Shown here piece by piece: positions 33,605-46,900 of a stretch of DNA of 64,000 nt. The translations under genes and the position numbers were made by a program. Below the pieces are notes generated by a model. It saw nothing but the letters and a program-made list of their open reading frames with translations, ran no database searches and had not been told where the DNA came from. This DNA is from Apostichopus japonicus (lineage: Eukaryota > Echinodermata > Holothuroidea > Aspidochirotida > Stichopodidae). The DNA lies in NCBI RefSeq assembly GCF_037975245.1, contig NC_092574.1, positions 2,265,001 to 2,329,000 on the forward strand, written 5' to 3'. Numbering within the stretch: position 1 is the first letter of the stretch; every line of letters begins with the position of its first letter.

Positions 33605-36600
33605 GTACCGAACATTCGACTGGTCGGTACCGAACATTCGATTTAACTACAAAACACATTCGATTGATCGGTACCGAACATTCGTTTGATCGGTTAAGAA
33701 CATTCGATTAATCGGTACCGAAAATTCAATTAATCGGTACCGCACATTCGATTGATCGGTATCGCACATTTGATTGATCGGTACAGAAAATTCGATTGAT
33801 AGGTATCGCACATTCGATTGATCGTCTCCGATCATTCGATTGATCGGTACCGCACATTCGATTGATCGGTACCGAAAATTCGATTGATTGAATCCGCACA
33901 TTCGATTGATCGATACTGAACATTCGACTGATCGGTATCACACATTCGATTGATCGGTACCGAACATTCGATTGATCGGTACCCAACATTCGATTTATCG
34001 GTATCTCAAATTCGACTGATCGGTACTGCACATTCGATTGATCGGTACAGCACATTCGATTGATCGGTACCCCACATTCGATTGATCAGTACCGAACTTT
34101 AAATAGATTCGAATCCACACATTCGATTGATCGGTACCGAACATTCGATAGATCGGTATGTCAATTTCGATTGATCGGTATCCCACATTAGATTGATAGG
34201 TTGCGAATCTTCGATTCATCGGTACCGAACATTCGATTGATCGGTACTGCACATTCGATTGATCGGTACCGCACATTCGATTGATCGGTACCGAACATTC
34301 GTTTGATCGGTTCCGAACATTTGATTGATCGAATCCGCTCATTTGATTGATCGGTACCGCACATTCGATTTAACGATAGTACACATACGATTGATCGGTA
34401 CCGCACATTCGATTGATCGGTATCGAACATTCGATTGATCGAATCCGCACATTCGATTGATCGAATCCGTACATTCGTTTGATCGGTACCGCACATTCGA
34501 TTGATCGGTATCGCATATCAATCAAAGATTCGGAACCTATCAATCTAATGTGTGATACCGATCAATCGAATTTGAGATACCGATCTATCGAATGTTCGGT
34601 ACCGATCGATCGAATGTGTGGATTCGATGTATTTAATGTTCGGTACTGATCAATCGAATGTGGGGTACCGATCAATCGAATGTTCGGTACCGATCAATCG
34701 AATGTGCAGTACCGATCATTCGATTGATCGGTATCACACATTCCATTGATCGGTACCGATCATTCGATTGATCGGTATTGAACATTCGATTGATCGGTAC
34801 CGCACATTTGATCGATCGGTACCGAACATTCGATTAATCGGTACAGCACATTCTATTGATCGGTATCGCACATTCGATTGATCGGTACCGATCATTCGAT
34901 TGATCGGTACCGCACATGCGATGGATCGGTACCCAACATTCGATTTATCGGTACCGAACATTCGATTGATCGGTACTGCACATTCGATTGATCGGTACCG
35001 CACATTCGATTGATCGCTACCGAACATTCGATTGATCGGTACCGAACGATATATAGATCGAATCCACACATTCGATTGATCGGAACCGAACATTCGATTG
35101 ATCGGTATCGCACATTTGATTGATCGGTATCACACATTAGATTGATAGGTTCCGAATCTTCGATTGATTGGTACCGAGCATTCCATTGATCGGTACCGCA
35201 CATTCCTTTTATCGGTACCGAACATTCGATTGATCGGTACCGAACATTCGATTTAACTACAGAACATATTCGATTGATCGGTACCGAACATTCGTTTGAT
35301 CGGTACCGAACATTCGATTGATCGGTACCGCACATTCGATTGATCGCTACCGAACATTCGATTGATCGGTACCGAACGATATATAGATCGAATCCACACA
35401 TTCGATTGATCGGAACCGAACATTCGATTGATCGGTACCGATCATTCGATTGATCGGTTTTGAACATTCGATTGATCGGTACCGCACATTCGATTGACAT
35501 GAACCGAATATTCGATTAATCGGTACCGCACATTCGATTGATCGGTACCGCACATTCGATTGATCGGTACCAAACATTCGATTGATCGGTATCGCCCATT
35601 CGATTGTACAGTATCACACATTCGATTGATTGGTACCGAAAATTCGATTGATCGGTATTGCACATTCGATTGATCGGTACCGAACATTCGATAGATCGGT
35701 ATCTCAAATTCGATTAATCGGTATCCCACATTAGATTGATAGGTTGCGAATCTTCGATTGATCGGTACCGAACATTCGATTGATCGGTACCGCACATTCC
35801 ATTGATCGGTACCGCACATTCGATTGATCGCTACCGAACATTCGATTGATCGGTACCGAACGATATATAGATCGAATCCACACATTCGATTGATCGGAAC
35901 CGAACATTCGATTGATCGGTATCGCACATTTGATTGATCGGAATCACACATTAGATTGATAGGTTCCGAATCTTCGATTGATCGGTACCGAACATTCCAT
36001 TGATCGGTACCGCACATTCCTTTTATCGGTACCGAACATTCGACTGATCGGTACCGAACATTCGATTGAACTACAGAACATATTCGATTGATCGGTACCG
36101 ATCATTCGATTGATCGGTATTGAACATTCTATTGATCGGTACCGCACATTCGATTAATAGGTACTGAGCATTCGTTTGATCGGTACCGAAAATTCGATTG
36201 ATCGGTACCGAACATTCGATTGATCGGTATCGCACTTTCGATTGATCGGTACCGATCATTCTATTGATCGGTACCGCACATTTGATGGATCGGTACCCAA
36301 CTTTCGATTTATCGGTACCGAACATTCGATTGATCGGTACTGCACATTCGATTGATCGGTAGCGCACATTCGATTGATCGGTACCCCACATTCGATTGAT
36401 CAGTACCGAACATTAAATAGATCGAATCCACACATTCGATTGATCGGTACCGCACATTCGATTAATCGGTACCAAACATTCGATTGATCGGTATCGCCCA
36501 TTCGATTGTACAGTATCACACATTCGATTGATCGGTACCGAAAATTCGATTGATCGGTATTGCACATTCGATTGATCGGTAACGAACATTCGATAGATCG

Positions 36601-37568
36601 GTATCTCAAATTCGATTAATCGGTATCCCACATAAGATTGATAGGTTGCGAATCTTCGATTGATCGGTACCGAACATTCGATTGATCGGTACTGCACATT
36701 CGATTGATCGGTACCGCACATTCGATTGATCGCTACCGAACATTCGATTGATCGGTACCGAACGATATATAGATCGAATCCACACATTCGATTGATCGGA
36801 ACCGAACATTCGATTGATCGGTATCGCACATTTGATTGATCGGAATCACACATTAGATTGATAGGTTCCGAATCTTCGATTGATCGGTACCGAACATTCC
36901 ATTGATCGGTACCGCACATTCCTTTTATCGGTACCGAACATTCGACTGATCGGTACCGAACATTCGATTGAACTACAGAACATATTCGATTGAACGGTAC
37001 CGATCATTCGATTGATCGGTATTGAACATTCGATTGTACAGTATCACACATTCGATTGATCGGTACCGAACATTCGATTGATCGGTATTGCACATTCGAT
37101 TGATCGGTACCGAATATTCGATTGAACTACAGAACATATTCGATTGAACGGTACCGATCATTCGATTGATCGGTATTGAACATTCGATTGTACAGTATCA
37201 CACATTCGATTGATCGGTACCGAACATTCGATTGATCGGTATTGCACATTCGATTGATCGGTACCGAACATTCGATAGATCGGTATCTCAAATTCGATTG
37301 ATCGGTATCCCACATTAGATTGATAGGTTCCGAATCTTCGATTGATCGGTACCGAACATTCGATTGATCGGTACTGCACATTCGATTGATCGGTACCGCA
37401 CATTCGATTGATCGCTACCGAACATTCGATTGATCGGTACCGAACATTCGATTGATCGGTATCGCCCATTCGATTGATCGGTATCACACATTAGATTGAT
37501 AGGTTCCGAATCTTCGATTGATCGTTACCGAACATTCCATTAATCGGTACCGCACATTCCTTTTATCG
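33605..37568 (+). repeat. Domain 1 higher-order unit 1 (3,964 bp)
   Basis: It begins at the contig start with the CGACTGGTCGG marker, so its true left end could lie earlier. It holds the first inverted block (34517-34716). Confidence 0.8.
34517..34716 (-). repeat. Inverted block of 22-bp units, about 200 bp (first occurrence)
   Basis: Units here run in reverse complement (ACCGATCAATCGAATGTG). Read in reverse, the variant order (TGCAC, GAAC, CCCAC, the ATCAGTACCG monomer, AATAGATCGAATCC-like, then TCTCAAATTCG and TAGATTGATAGG) matches the direct-orientation segment at about 34014-34213, so this is an inverted copy of a nearby segment. It could form a long stem with that segment. Confidence 0.85.
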
Positions 37569-40428
37569 GTACCGAACATTCGACTGGTCGGTACCGAACA
37601 TTCGATTTAACTACAAAACACATTCGATTGATCGGTACCGAACATTCGTTTGATCGGTTAAGAACATTCGATTAATCGGTACCGAAAATTCAATTAATCG
37701 GTACCGCACATTCGATTGATCGGTATCGCACATTTGATTGATCGGTACAGAAAATTCGATTGATAGGTATCGCACATTCGATTGATCGTCTCCGATCATT
37801 CGATTGATCGGTACCGCACATTCGATTGATCGGTACCGAAAATTCGATTGATTGAATCCGCACATTCGATTGATCGATACTGAACATTCGACTGATCGGT
37901 ATCACACATTCGATTGATCGGTACCGAACATTCGATTGATCGGTACCCAACATTCGATTTATCGGTATCTCAAATTCGACTGATCGGTACTGCACATTCG
38001 ATTGATCGGTACAGCACATTCGATTGATCGGTACCCCACATTCGATTGATCAGTACCGAACTTTAAATAGATCGAATCCACACATTCGATTGATCGGTAC
38101 CGAACATTCGATAGATCGGTATGTCAATTTCGATTGATCGGTATCTCACATTAGATTGATAGGTTCCGAATCTTCGATTCATCGGTACCGAACATTCGAT
38201 TGATCGGTACTGCACATTCGATTGATCGGTACCGCACATTCGATTGATCGGTACCGAACATTCGTTTGATCGGTTCCGAACATTTGATTGATCGAATCCG
38301 CTCATTTGATTGATCGGTACCGCACATTCCATTTAACGATAGTACACATTCGTTTGATCGGTACCGAACATTCGATTGATCGGTACCGAACATTCGATTG
38401 ATCGGTACCCCACATTCGATTGATCGGTACCGAACATTCGATTGATCGGTACCGCACATTCGATTGATCGGCACCGAACATTCGTTTGATCGGTACCGAA
38501 CATTCGATTGATCGTTACCGCACATTCGATTGATCGGAACCTAACATTCGATTGATCGGTACCGAACATTCGATTGATCGGTACCGCACATTCGATTGAT
38601 CGGTACCGAACATTCGATTGATCGGTACCGAACATTCGATTAATCGGTACCGCACATTCGATTGATCGGTATCGCACATTCGATTGATCGGTATTGAACA
38701 TTCGATTGATCGGTACCGCACATTCGATTGACCGGAACCGAATATTCTATTAATCGGTACCGCACATTCGATTGATCGGTACCAAACATTCGATTGATCG
38801 GTATCGCCCATTCGATTGTACAGTATCACACATTCGATTGATCGGTACCGAACATTCGATTGATCGGTATTGCACATTCGATTGATCGGTACCGATCAAT
38901 CGATAGATCGGTATCTCAAATTCGATTGATCGGTATCCCACATTAGATTGATAGGTTCCGAATCTGCGATTGATCGGTACCGAACATTCGATTGATCGGT
39001 ACTGCACATTCGATTGATCGGTACCGCCCATTCGATTGATCGCTACCGAACATTCGATTGATAGGTACCGAACGATATATAGATCGAATCCACACATTCG
39101 ATTGATCGGAACCGAACATTCGATTGATCGGTATCGCACTTTTGATTGATCGGAATCACACATTAGATTGATAGGTTCCGAATCTTCGATTGATCGGTAC
39201 CGAACATTCCATTGATCGGTACCGCACATTCCTTTTATCGGTACCGAACATTCGACTGATCGGTACCGAACATTCGATTGAACTACAGAACATATTCGAT
39301 TGAACGGTACCGATCATTCGATTGATCGGTATTGAACATTCGATTGTACAGTATCACACATTCGATTGATCGGTACCGAACATTCGATTGATCGGTATTG
39401 CACATTCGATTGATCGGTACCGAACATTCGATAGATCGGTATCTCAAATTCGATTGATCGGTATCCCACATTAGATTGATAGGTTCCGAATCTTCGATTG
39501 ATCGGTACCGAACATTCGATTGATCGGTACTGCACATTCGATTGATTGGTACCAAACATTCGATTGATCGGTATCGCCCATTCGATTGTACAGTATCACA
39601 CATTCGATTGATCGGTACCGAACATTCGATTGATCGGTATTGCACATTCGATTGATCGGTACCGATCAATCGATAGATCGGTATCTCAAATTCGATTGAT
39701 CGGTATCCCACATTAGATTGATAGGTTCCGAATCTGCGATTGATCGGTACCGAACATTCGATTGATCGGTACTGCACATTCGATTGATCGGTACCGCCCA
39801 TTCGATTGATCGCTACCGAACATTCGATTGATAGGTACCGAACGATATATAGATCGAATCCACACATTCGATTGATCGGAACCGAACATTCGATTGATCG
39901 GTATCGCACATTTGATTGATCGGAATCACACATTAGATTGATAGGTTCCGAATCTTCGATTGATCGGTACCGAACATTCCATTGAACTACAGAACATATT
40001 CGATTGAACGGTACCGATCATTCGATTGATCGGTATTGAACATTCGATTGTACAGTATCACACATTCGATTGATCGGTACCGAACATTCGATTGATCGGT
40101 ATTGCACATTCGATTGATCGGTACCGAACATTCGATAGATCGGTATCTCAAATTCGATTGATCGGTATCCCACATTAGATTGATAGGTTCCGAATCTTCG
40201 ATTGATCGGTACCGAACATTCGATTGATCGGTACTGCACATTCGATTGATCGGTACCGCACATTCGATTGATCGCTACCGAACATTCGATTGATCGGTAC
40301 CGAACATTCGATTGATCGGTATCGCCCATTCGATTGATCGGTATCACACATTAGATTGATAGGTTCCGAATCTTCGATTGATCGTTACCGAACATTCCAT
40401 TAATCGGTACCGCACATTCCTTTTATCG
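37569..40428 (+). repeat. Domain 1 higher-order unit 2 (2,860 bp, exactly 130 units of 22 bp)
   Basis: It starts with the same marker and follows unit 1 almost base for base through about 38150. It lacks the inverted block: at the corresponding place (about 38330) it reads ATTTAACGATAGTACACATT and continues in direct orientation. Confidence 0.85.
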
Positions 40429-43402
40429 GTACCGAACATTCGACTGGTCGGTACCGAACATTCGATTTAACTACAAAACACATTCGATTGATCGGTACCG
40501 AACATTCGTTTGATCGGTAAAGAACATTCGATTAATCGGTACCGAAAATTCGATTAATCGGTACCGCACATTCGATTGATCGGTATCGCACATTTGATTG
40601 ATCGGTACAGAAAATTCGATTGATAGGTATCGCACATTCGATTGATCGTCTCCGATCATTCGATTGATCGGTACCGCACATTCGATTGATCGGTACCGAA
40701 AATTCGATTGATTGAATCCGCACATTCGATTGATCGATACTGAACATTCGACTGATCGGTATCACACATTCGATTGATCGGTACCGAACATTCGATTGAT
40801 CGGTATCCAACATTCGATTTATCGGTATCTCAAATTCGACTGATCGGTACTGCACATTCGATTGATCGGTACAGCACATTCGATTGATCGGTACCCCACA
40901 TTCGATTGATCAGTACCGAACTTTAAATAGATCGAATCCACACATTCGATTGATCGGTACCGAACATTCGATAGATCGGTTTGTCAATTTCGATTGATCG
41001 GTATCCCACATTAGATTGATAGGTTCCGAATCTTCGATTCATCGGTACCGAACATTTGATTGATCGAATCCGCTCATTTGATTGATCGGTACCGCACATT
41101 CGATTTAACGATAGTACACATACGATTGATCGGTACCGCACATTCGATTGATCGGTATCGAACATTCGATTGATCGAATCCGCACATTCGATTGATCGAA
41201 TCCGTACATTCGTTTGATCGGTACCGCACATTCGATTGATCGGTATCGCATATCAATCAAAGATTCGGAACCTATTAATCTAATGTGTGATACCGATCAA
41301 TCGAATTTGAGATACCGAACTATCGAATGTTCGGTACCGATCAATCGAATGTGTGGATTCGATGTATTTAATGTTCGGTACTGATCAATCGAATGTGGGG
41401 TACCGATCAATCGATTGTTCGGTACCGATCAATCGAATGTGCAGTACCGATCATTCGATTGATCGGTATTGAACATTCGATCGATCGGTACCGATCATTC
41501 GATTGATCGGTATTGAACATTCGATTGATCGGTACCGCAAATTCGATTAATAGGTACTGAGCATTCGTTTGATCGGTACCGAAAATTCGATTAATCGGTA
41601 CCGAACATTCGATTGATCGGTATCGCACATTCGATTGATCGGTACCGATCATTCGATTGATCGGTACCGCACATGCGATGGATCGGTACCCAACATTCGA
41701 TTTATCGGTACCGAACATTCGATTGATCGGTACTGCACATTCGATTGATCGGTACCGCACATTTCGATTGATCGCTACCGAACATTCGATTGATCGGTAC
41801 CGAACGATATATAGATCGAATCCACACATTCGATTGATCGGAACCGAACATTCGATTGATCGGTATCGCACATTTGATTGATCGGTATCACACATTAGAT
41901 TGATAGGTTCCGAATCTTCGATTGATTGGTACCGAGCAATCCATTGATCGGTACCGCACATTCCTTTTATCGGTACCGAACATTCGATTGATCGGTACCG
42001 AACATTCGATTTAACTACAGAACATATTCGATTGATCGGTACCGAACATTCGTTTGATCGGTACCGAACATTCGATTGATCGGTACCGAACATTCGATTG
42101 ATCGGTACCCCACATTCGATTGATCGGTACCGAACATTCGATTGATCGGAACCGAACATTCGTTTGATCGGTACCGAACATTCGATTGATCGTTACCGCA
42201 CATTCGATTGATCGGAACCTAACATTCGATTGATCGGTACCGAACATTCGATTGATCGGTACCGCACATTCGATTGATCGGCACCGAACATTCGATTGAT
42301 CGGTACCGAACATTCGATTAATCGGTACCGCACATTCGATTGATCGGTATCGCACATTCGATTGATCGGTATTGAACATTCGATTGATCGGTACCGCACA
42401 TTCGATTGACCGGAACCGAATATTCTATTAATCGGTACCGCACATTCGATTGATCGGTACCAAACATTCGATTGATCGGTATCGCCCATTCGATTGTACA
42501 GTATCACACATTCGATTGATCGGTACCGAACATTCGATTGATCGGTATTGCACATTCGATTGATCGGTACCTAACATTCGATAGATCGGTATCTCAAATT
42601 CGATTAATCGGTATCCCACATTAGATTGATAGGTTCCGAATCTTCGATTGATCGGTACCGAACATTCGATTGATCGGTACTGCACATTCGATTGATCGGT
42701 ACCGCACATTCGATTGATCGCTACCGAACATTCGATTGATAGGTACCGAACGATATATAGATCGAATCCACACATTCGATTGATCGGAACCGAACATTCG
42801 ATTGATCGGTATCGCACATTTGATTGATCGGTATCACACATTAGATTGATAGGTTCCGAATCTTCGATTGATCGGTACCGAACAATCCATTGATCGGTAC
42901 CGCACATTCCTTTTATCGGTACCGAACATTCGACTGATCGGTACCGAACATTCGATTTAACTACAGAACATATTCGATTGAACGGTACCGATCATTCGAT
43001 TGATCGGTATTGAACATTCGATTGTACAGTATCACACATTCGATTGATCGCTACCGAACATTCGATTGATCGGTATTGCACATTCGATTGATCGGTACCG
43101 AACATTCGATAGATCGGTATCTCAAATTCGATTGATCGGTATCCCACATTAGATTGATAGGTTCCGAATCTTCGATTGATCGGTACCGAACATTCGATTG
43201 ATCGGTACTGCACATTCGATTGATCGGTACCGCACATTCGATTGATCGCTACCGAACATTCGATTGATCGGTACCGAACATTCGATTGATCGGTATCGCC
43301 CATTCGATTGATCGGTATCACACATTAGATTGATAGGTTCCGAATCTTCGATTGATCGTTACCGAACATTCCATTAATCGGTACCGCACATTCCTTTTAT
43401 CG
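40429..43402 (+). repeat. Domain 1 higher-order unit 3 (2,974 bp)
   Basis: It starts with the same marker. It shares the inverted block with unit 1 but has lost about 89 bp upstream of it: the offset to unit 1 changes from 6,824 to 6,735 near 41050. Confidence 0.85.
41252..41452 (-). repeat. Inverted block of 22-bp units, about 200 bp (second occurrence)
   Basis: This matches 34517-34716 with a few substitutions (for example CTATTAATC for CTATCAATC) and the same junction on the left (TCGCATATCAATCAAAG). The shared junction shows one inversion event followed by duplication of the higher-order unit. Confidence 0.85.
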
Positions 43403-43927
43403 GTACCGAACATTCGACTGGTCGGTACCGAACATTCGATTTAACTACAGAACACATTCGATTGATCGGTACCACATGTTCGATTGATCGGTATCGATCA
43501 TTCGATTGATCGGTACTGAGCATTCGTTTGATCGGTACCGAAAATTCAATTAATCAGTACCGCACATTAGATTGATCGGTATCGCACATTCTATAGATCG
43601 GTACCGCACATTCGATTGATCGGTACCGAATATTCGATTGATCGGTATCACATATTCGATTGATCGGTACCGCACATTCGATCGATCGGTACCGCACATT
43701 CGATTTATCGGTACCGAACATTTCATTAAACGGTACCAAACATTCGATTGATAGGTATCGAACATTCGATTGATCGGTACCGATCATTCGATTGATCGGT
43801 ATTGAACATTCGATTGATCGGTATCGCACATTCGCTTGATCGGTACCGAACATTCGATTTATCGGTACCGCACAATCGATTTATCGGTACCGCACAATCG
43901 ATTTATCGGTACCGCACATTCGATTTA

Positions 43928-46900
43928 TCGGTACCGCACATACGATTTATCAGTACCGCACATTCGACTTATCGGTATCGTAAATTTAATTTATCAGTAT
44001 CGCGCATTCGATTTATCGGTATCGCACCTTCGATTTATCGGTCCCGCACAATCGATTTATAGGTATCGCAATATCGATTAATCGGTCTCGCACATTCGAT
44101 TTATCGGTAACAATATCGATTAATCGGTATCGCACATTCCATTTATCGGTATCGCACATTCGAATTTTTCGGTATCGCGCATTCGATTTATCGGTACCGC
44201 ACAATCGATTTATCGGTATCGCACATTCCATTTATCGGTAACGCAATATCTATTAATCGGTACCGCACATTCGATTTACCGGTATCGCACATTCGATTGA
44301 TCACTACCGCAATATCGATTTATCGGTATCGCACATTCGATTTACCGGTATCGCACTTTCGATTTATCGGTACCGCACAATCGATTTATCGGTACCGCAA
44401 TATCGATTTATCGGTACCGCACATTCGATTTATCGGTACCGCAATATCGAATAATCGGTATCGCACATTCGATTGATCGGTCCCGCAATATCGATTTATA
44501 GGTATCGCAATATCGATTAATCGGTCTCGCACATTCGACTTATCGGTAGCAATATCGATTAATCGGTATCGCACTTTCCATTTATCGGTATCGCACATTC
44601 GATTTACCGGTATCGCACATACGATTTATCGGTACCGCACATACGATTTATCGGTACCGCACATTTGATTTATCGTTATCGCACATTCGATTTATCGGTA
44701 CCGCAATATCGATTTATCGGTCCCGCACAATCGATTTATCGGTACCGCAATATCGATTTATCGGTACCGCACATTCGATTTATCGGTACCGCAATATCGA
44801 TTTATCGGTACCACACAATCGATTTATCGGTACCGCACATTCGATTTATCGGTATCGCGCATTCGATTTATCGGTACGGCACAATCGATTTATCGGTACG
44901 GCACAATCGATTTATCGGTACCGCACATTCGATTTATCGGTATCGCGCATTTGATTTATCGGTACCGCACATTCGATTTATCGGTATCGCACGTTCGATT
45001 TATCGTTTTCCCTTGTTTGATTTATCGGTACCGCACATTCGATTTACCGGTACCGCACATACGATTTATCAGTACCGCACATTCGACTTATCGGTATCGT
45101 AAATTTAATTTATCGGTATCGCGCATTCGATTTATCGGTATCGCACAATCGATTTATCGGTCCCGCACAATCGATTTATAGGTATCGCAATATCGATTAA
45201 TCGATCTCGCACATTCGATTTATCGGTAACAATATCGATTAATCGGTATCGCACATTCCATTTATCGGTATCGCACATTCGATTTTTTCGGTATCGCGCA
45301 TTCGATTTATCGGTACCGCACAATCGATTTATCGGTATCGCACATTCCATTTATCGGTAACGCAATATCTATTAATCGGTACCGCACATTCGATTTACCG
45401 GTATCGCAATATCGATTTATCGGTCCCGCACAATCGATTTATCGGTACCGCAATATCGATTTATCGGTTCCGCAATATCGATTTATCGGTACCGCACATT
45501 CGATTTATCGGTACCGCAATATCGATTTATCGGTATCGCACATTCGATTTACCGGTATCGCACATTCGATTTATTGGCACCGCACATTCGATTTATCGGT
45601 ACCGCAATATCGATTTATCGGTATCGCACATTCGATTTATCGGTACCGCACATTCGATTTATCGGTACCGCAATGTCGATTTATCGGTATCGCACATTCG
45701 ATTTATCGTTACCGCACATTCGATTTATCGGTATCGTAAATTCGATTTATCGTTATCGCACGTTCGATTTATCGGTTCAGCACATTCGATTTATCGGTAC
45801 CGCAATATCGATTAATCGTTATCGCACGTTCGATTTATCGTTATCGCACATTCGATTTATCGGTACCGCAATATCGATTTATCGGTACCACACAATCGAT
45901 TTATCGGTACCGCACATTCGATTTATCGGTATCGCGCATTCGATTTATCGGTAGCAATATCGATTAATCGGTATCGCACAATCGATTTATCGGTTTCGCG
46001 CATTCGATTTATCGGTACCGCACAATCGATTTATCGGTACCGCACAATCGATTTATCGGTACCGCACATTCGATTTATCGGTATCGCACGTTCGATTTAT
46101 CGTTTTCACTCGTTTGATTTATCGGTACCGCACATTCGATTTAGCGGTACCGCACATACGATTTATCAGTACCGCACATTCGACTTATCGGTATCGTAAA
46201 TTTAATTTATCAGTATCGCGCATTCGATTTATCGGTATCGCACCTTCGATTTATCGGTCCCGCACAATCGATTTATAGGTATCGCAATATCGATTAATCG
46301 GTCTCGCACATTCGATTTATCGGTAACAATATCGATTAATCGGTATCGCACATTCCATTTATCGGTATCGCACATTCGAATTTTTCGGTATCGCGCATTC
46401 GATTTATCGGTACCGCACAATCGATTTATCGGTATCGCACATTCCATTTATCGGTAACGCAATATCTATTAATCGGTACCGCACATTCGATTTACCGGTA
46501 TCGCACATTCGATTGATCACTACCGCAATATCGATTTATCGGTATCACACATTCGATTTACCGGTATCGCACTTTCGATTTATCGGTACCGCACAATCGA
46601 TTTATCGGTACCGCAATATCGATTTATCGGTACCGCACATTCGATTTATCGGTACCGCAATATCGAATAATCGGTATCGCACATTCGATTGATCGGTCCC
46701 GCAATATCGATTTATAGGTATCGCAATATCGATTAATCGGTCTCGCACATTCGACTTATCGGTAGCAATATCGATTAATCGGTATCGCACTTTCCATTTA
46801 TCGGTATCGCACATTCGATTTACCGGTATCGCACATACGATTTATCGGTACCGCACATACGATTTATCGGTACCGCACATTTGATTTATCGTTATCGCAC

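Larger units (their letters stand above)
33605..43852 (+). repeat. Satellite 2 domain 1 (GATTGATCGG type, AACATT-rich)
   Basis: Most units read GATTGATCGG and end in AACATT or CACATT. A marker, CATTCGACTGGTCGGTACCG followed by AACATTCGATTTAACTAC, recurs with its unit starting at 33605, 37569, 40429 and 43403. It delimits three higher-order units of 3,964, 2,860 and 2,974 bp. A second marker, CCGAACGATATATAGATCG, appears eight times or more inside them. A 770-bp internal duplication lies at 38.77-39.54 kb against 39.54-40.31 kb (GTACCGATCAATCGATAG at 38889 and 39659). Confidence 0.9.
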
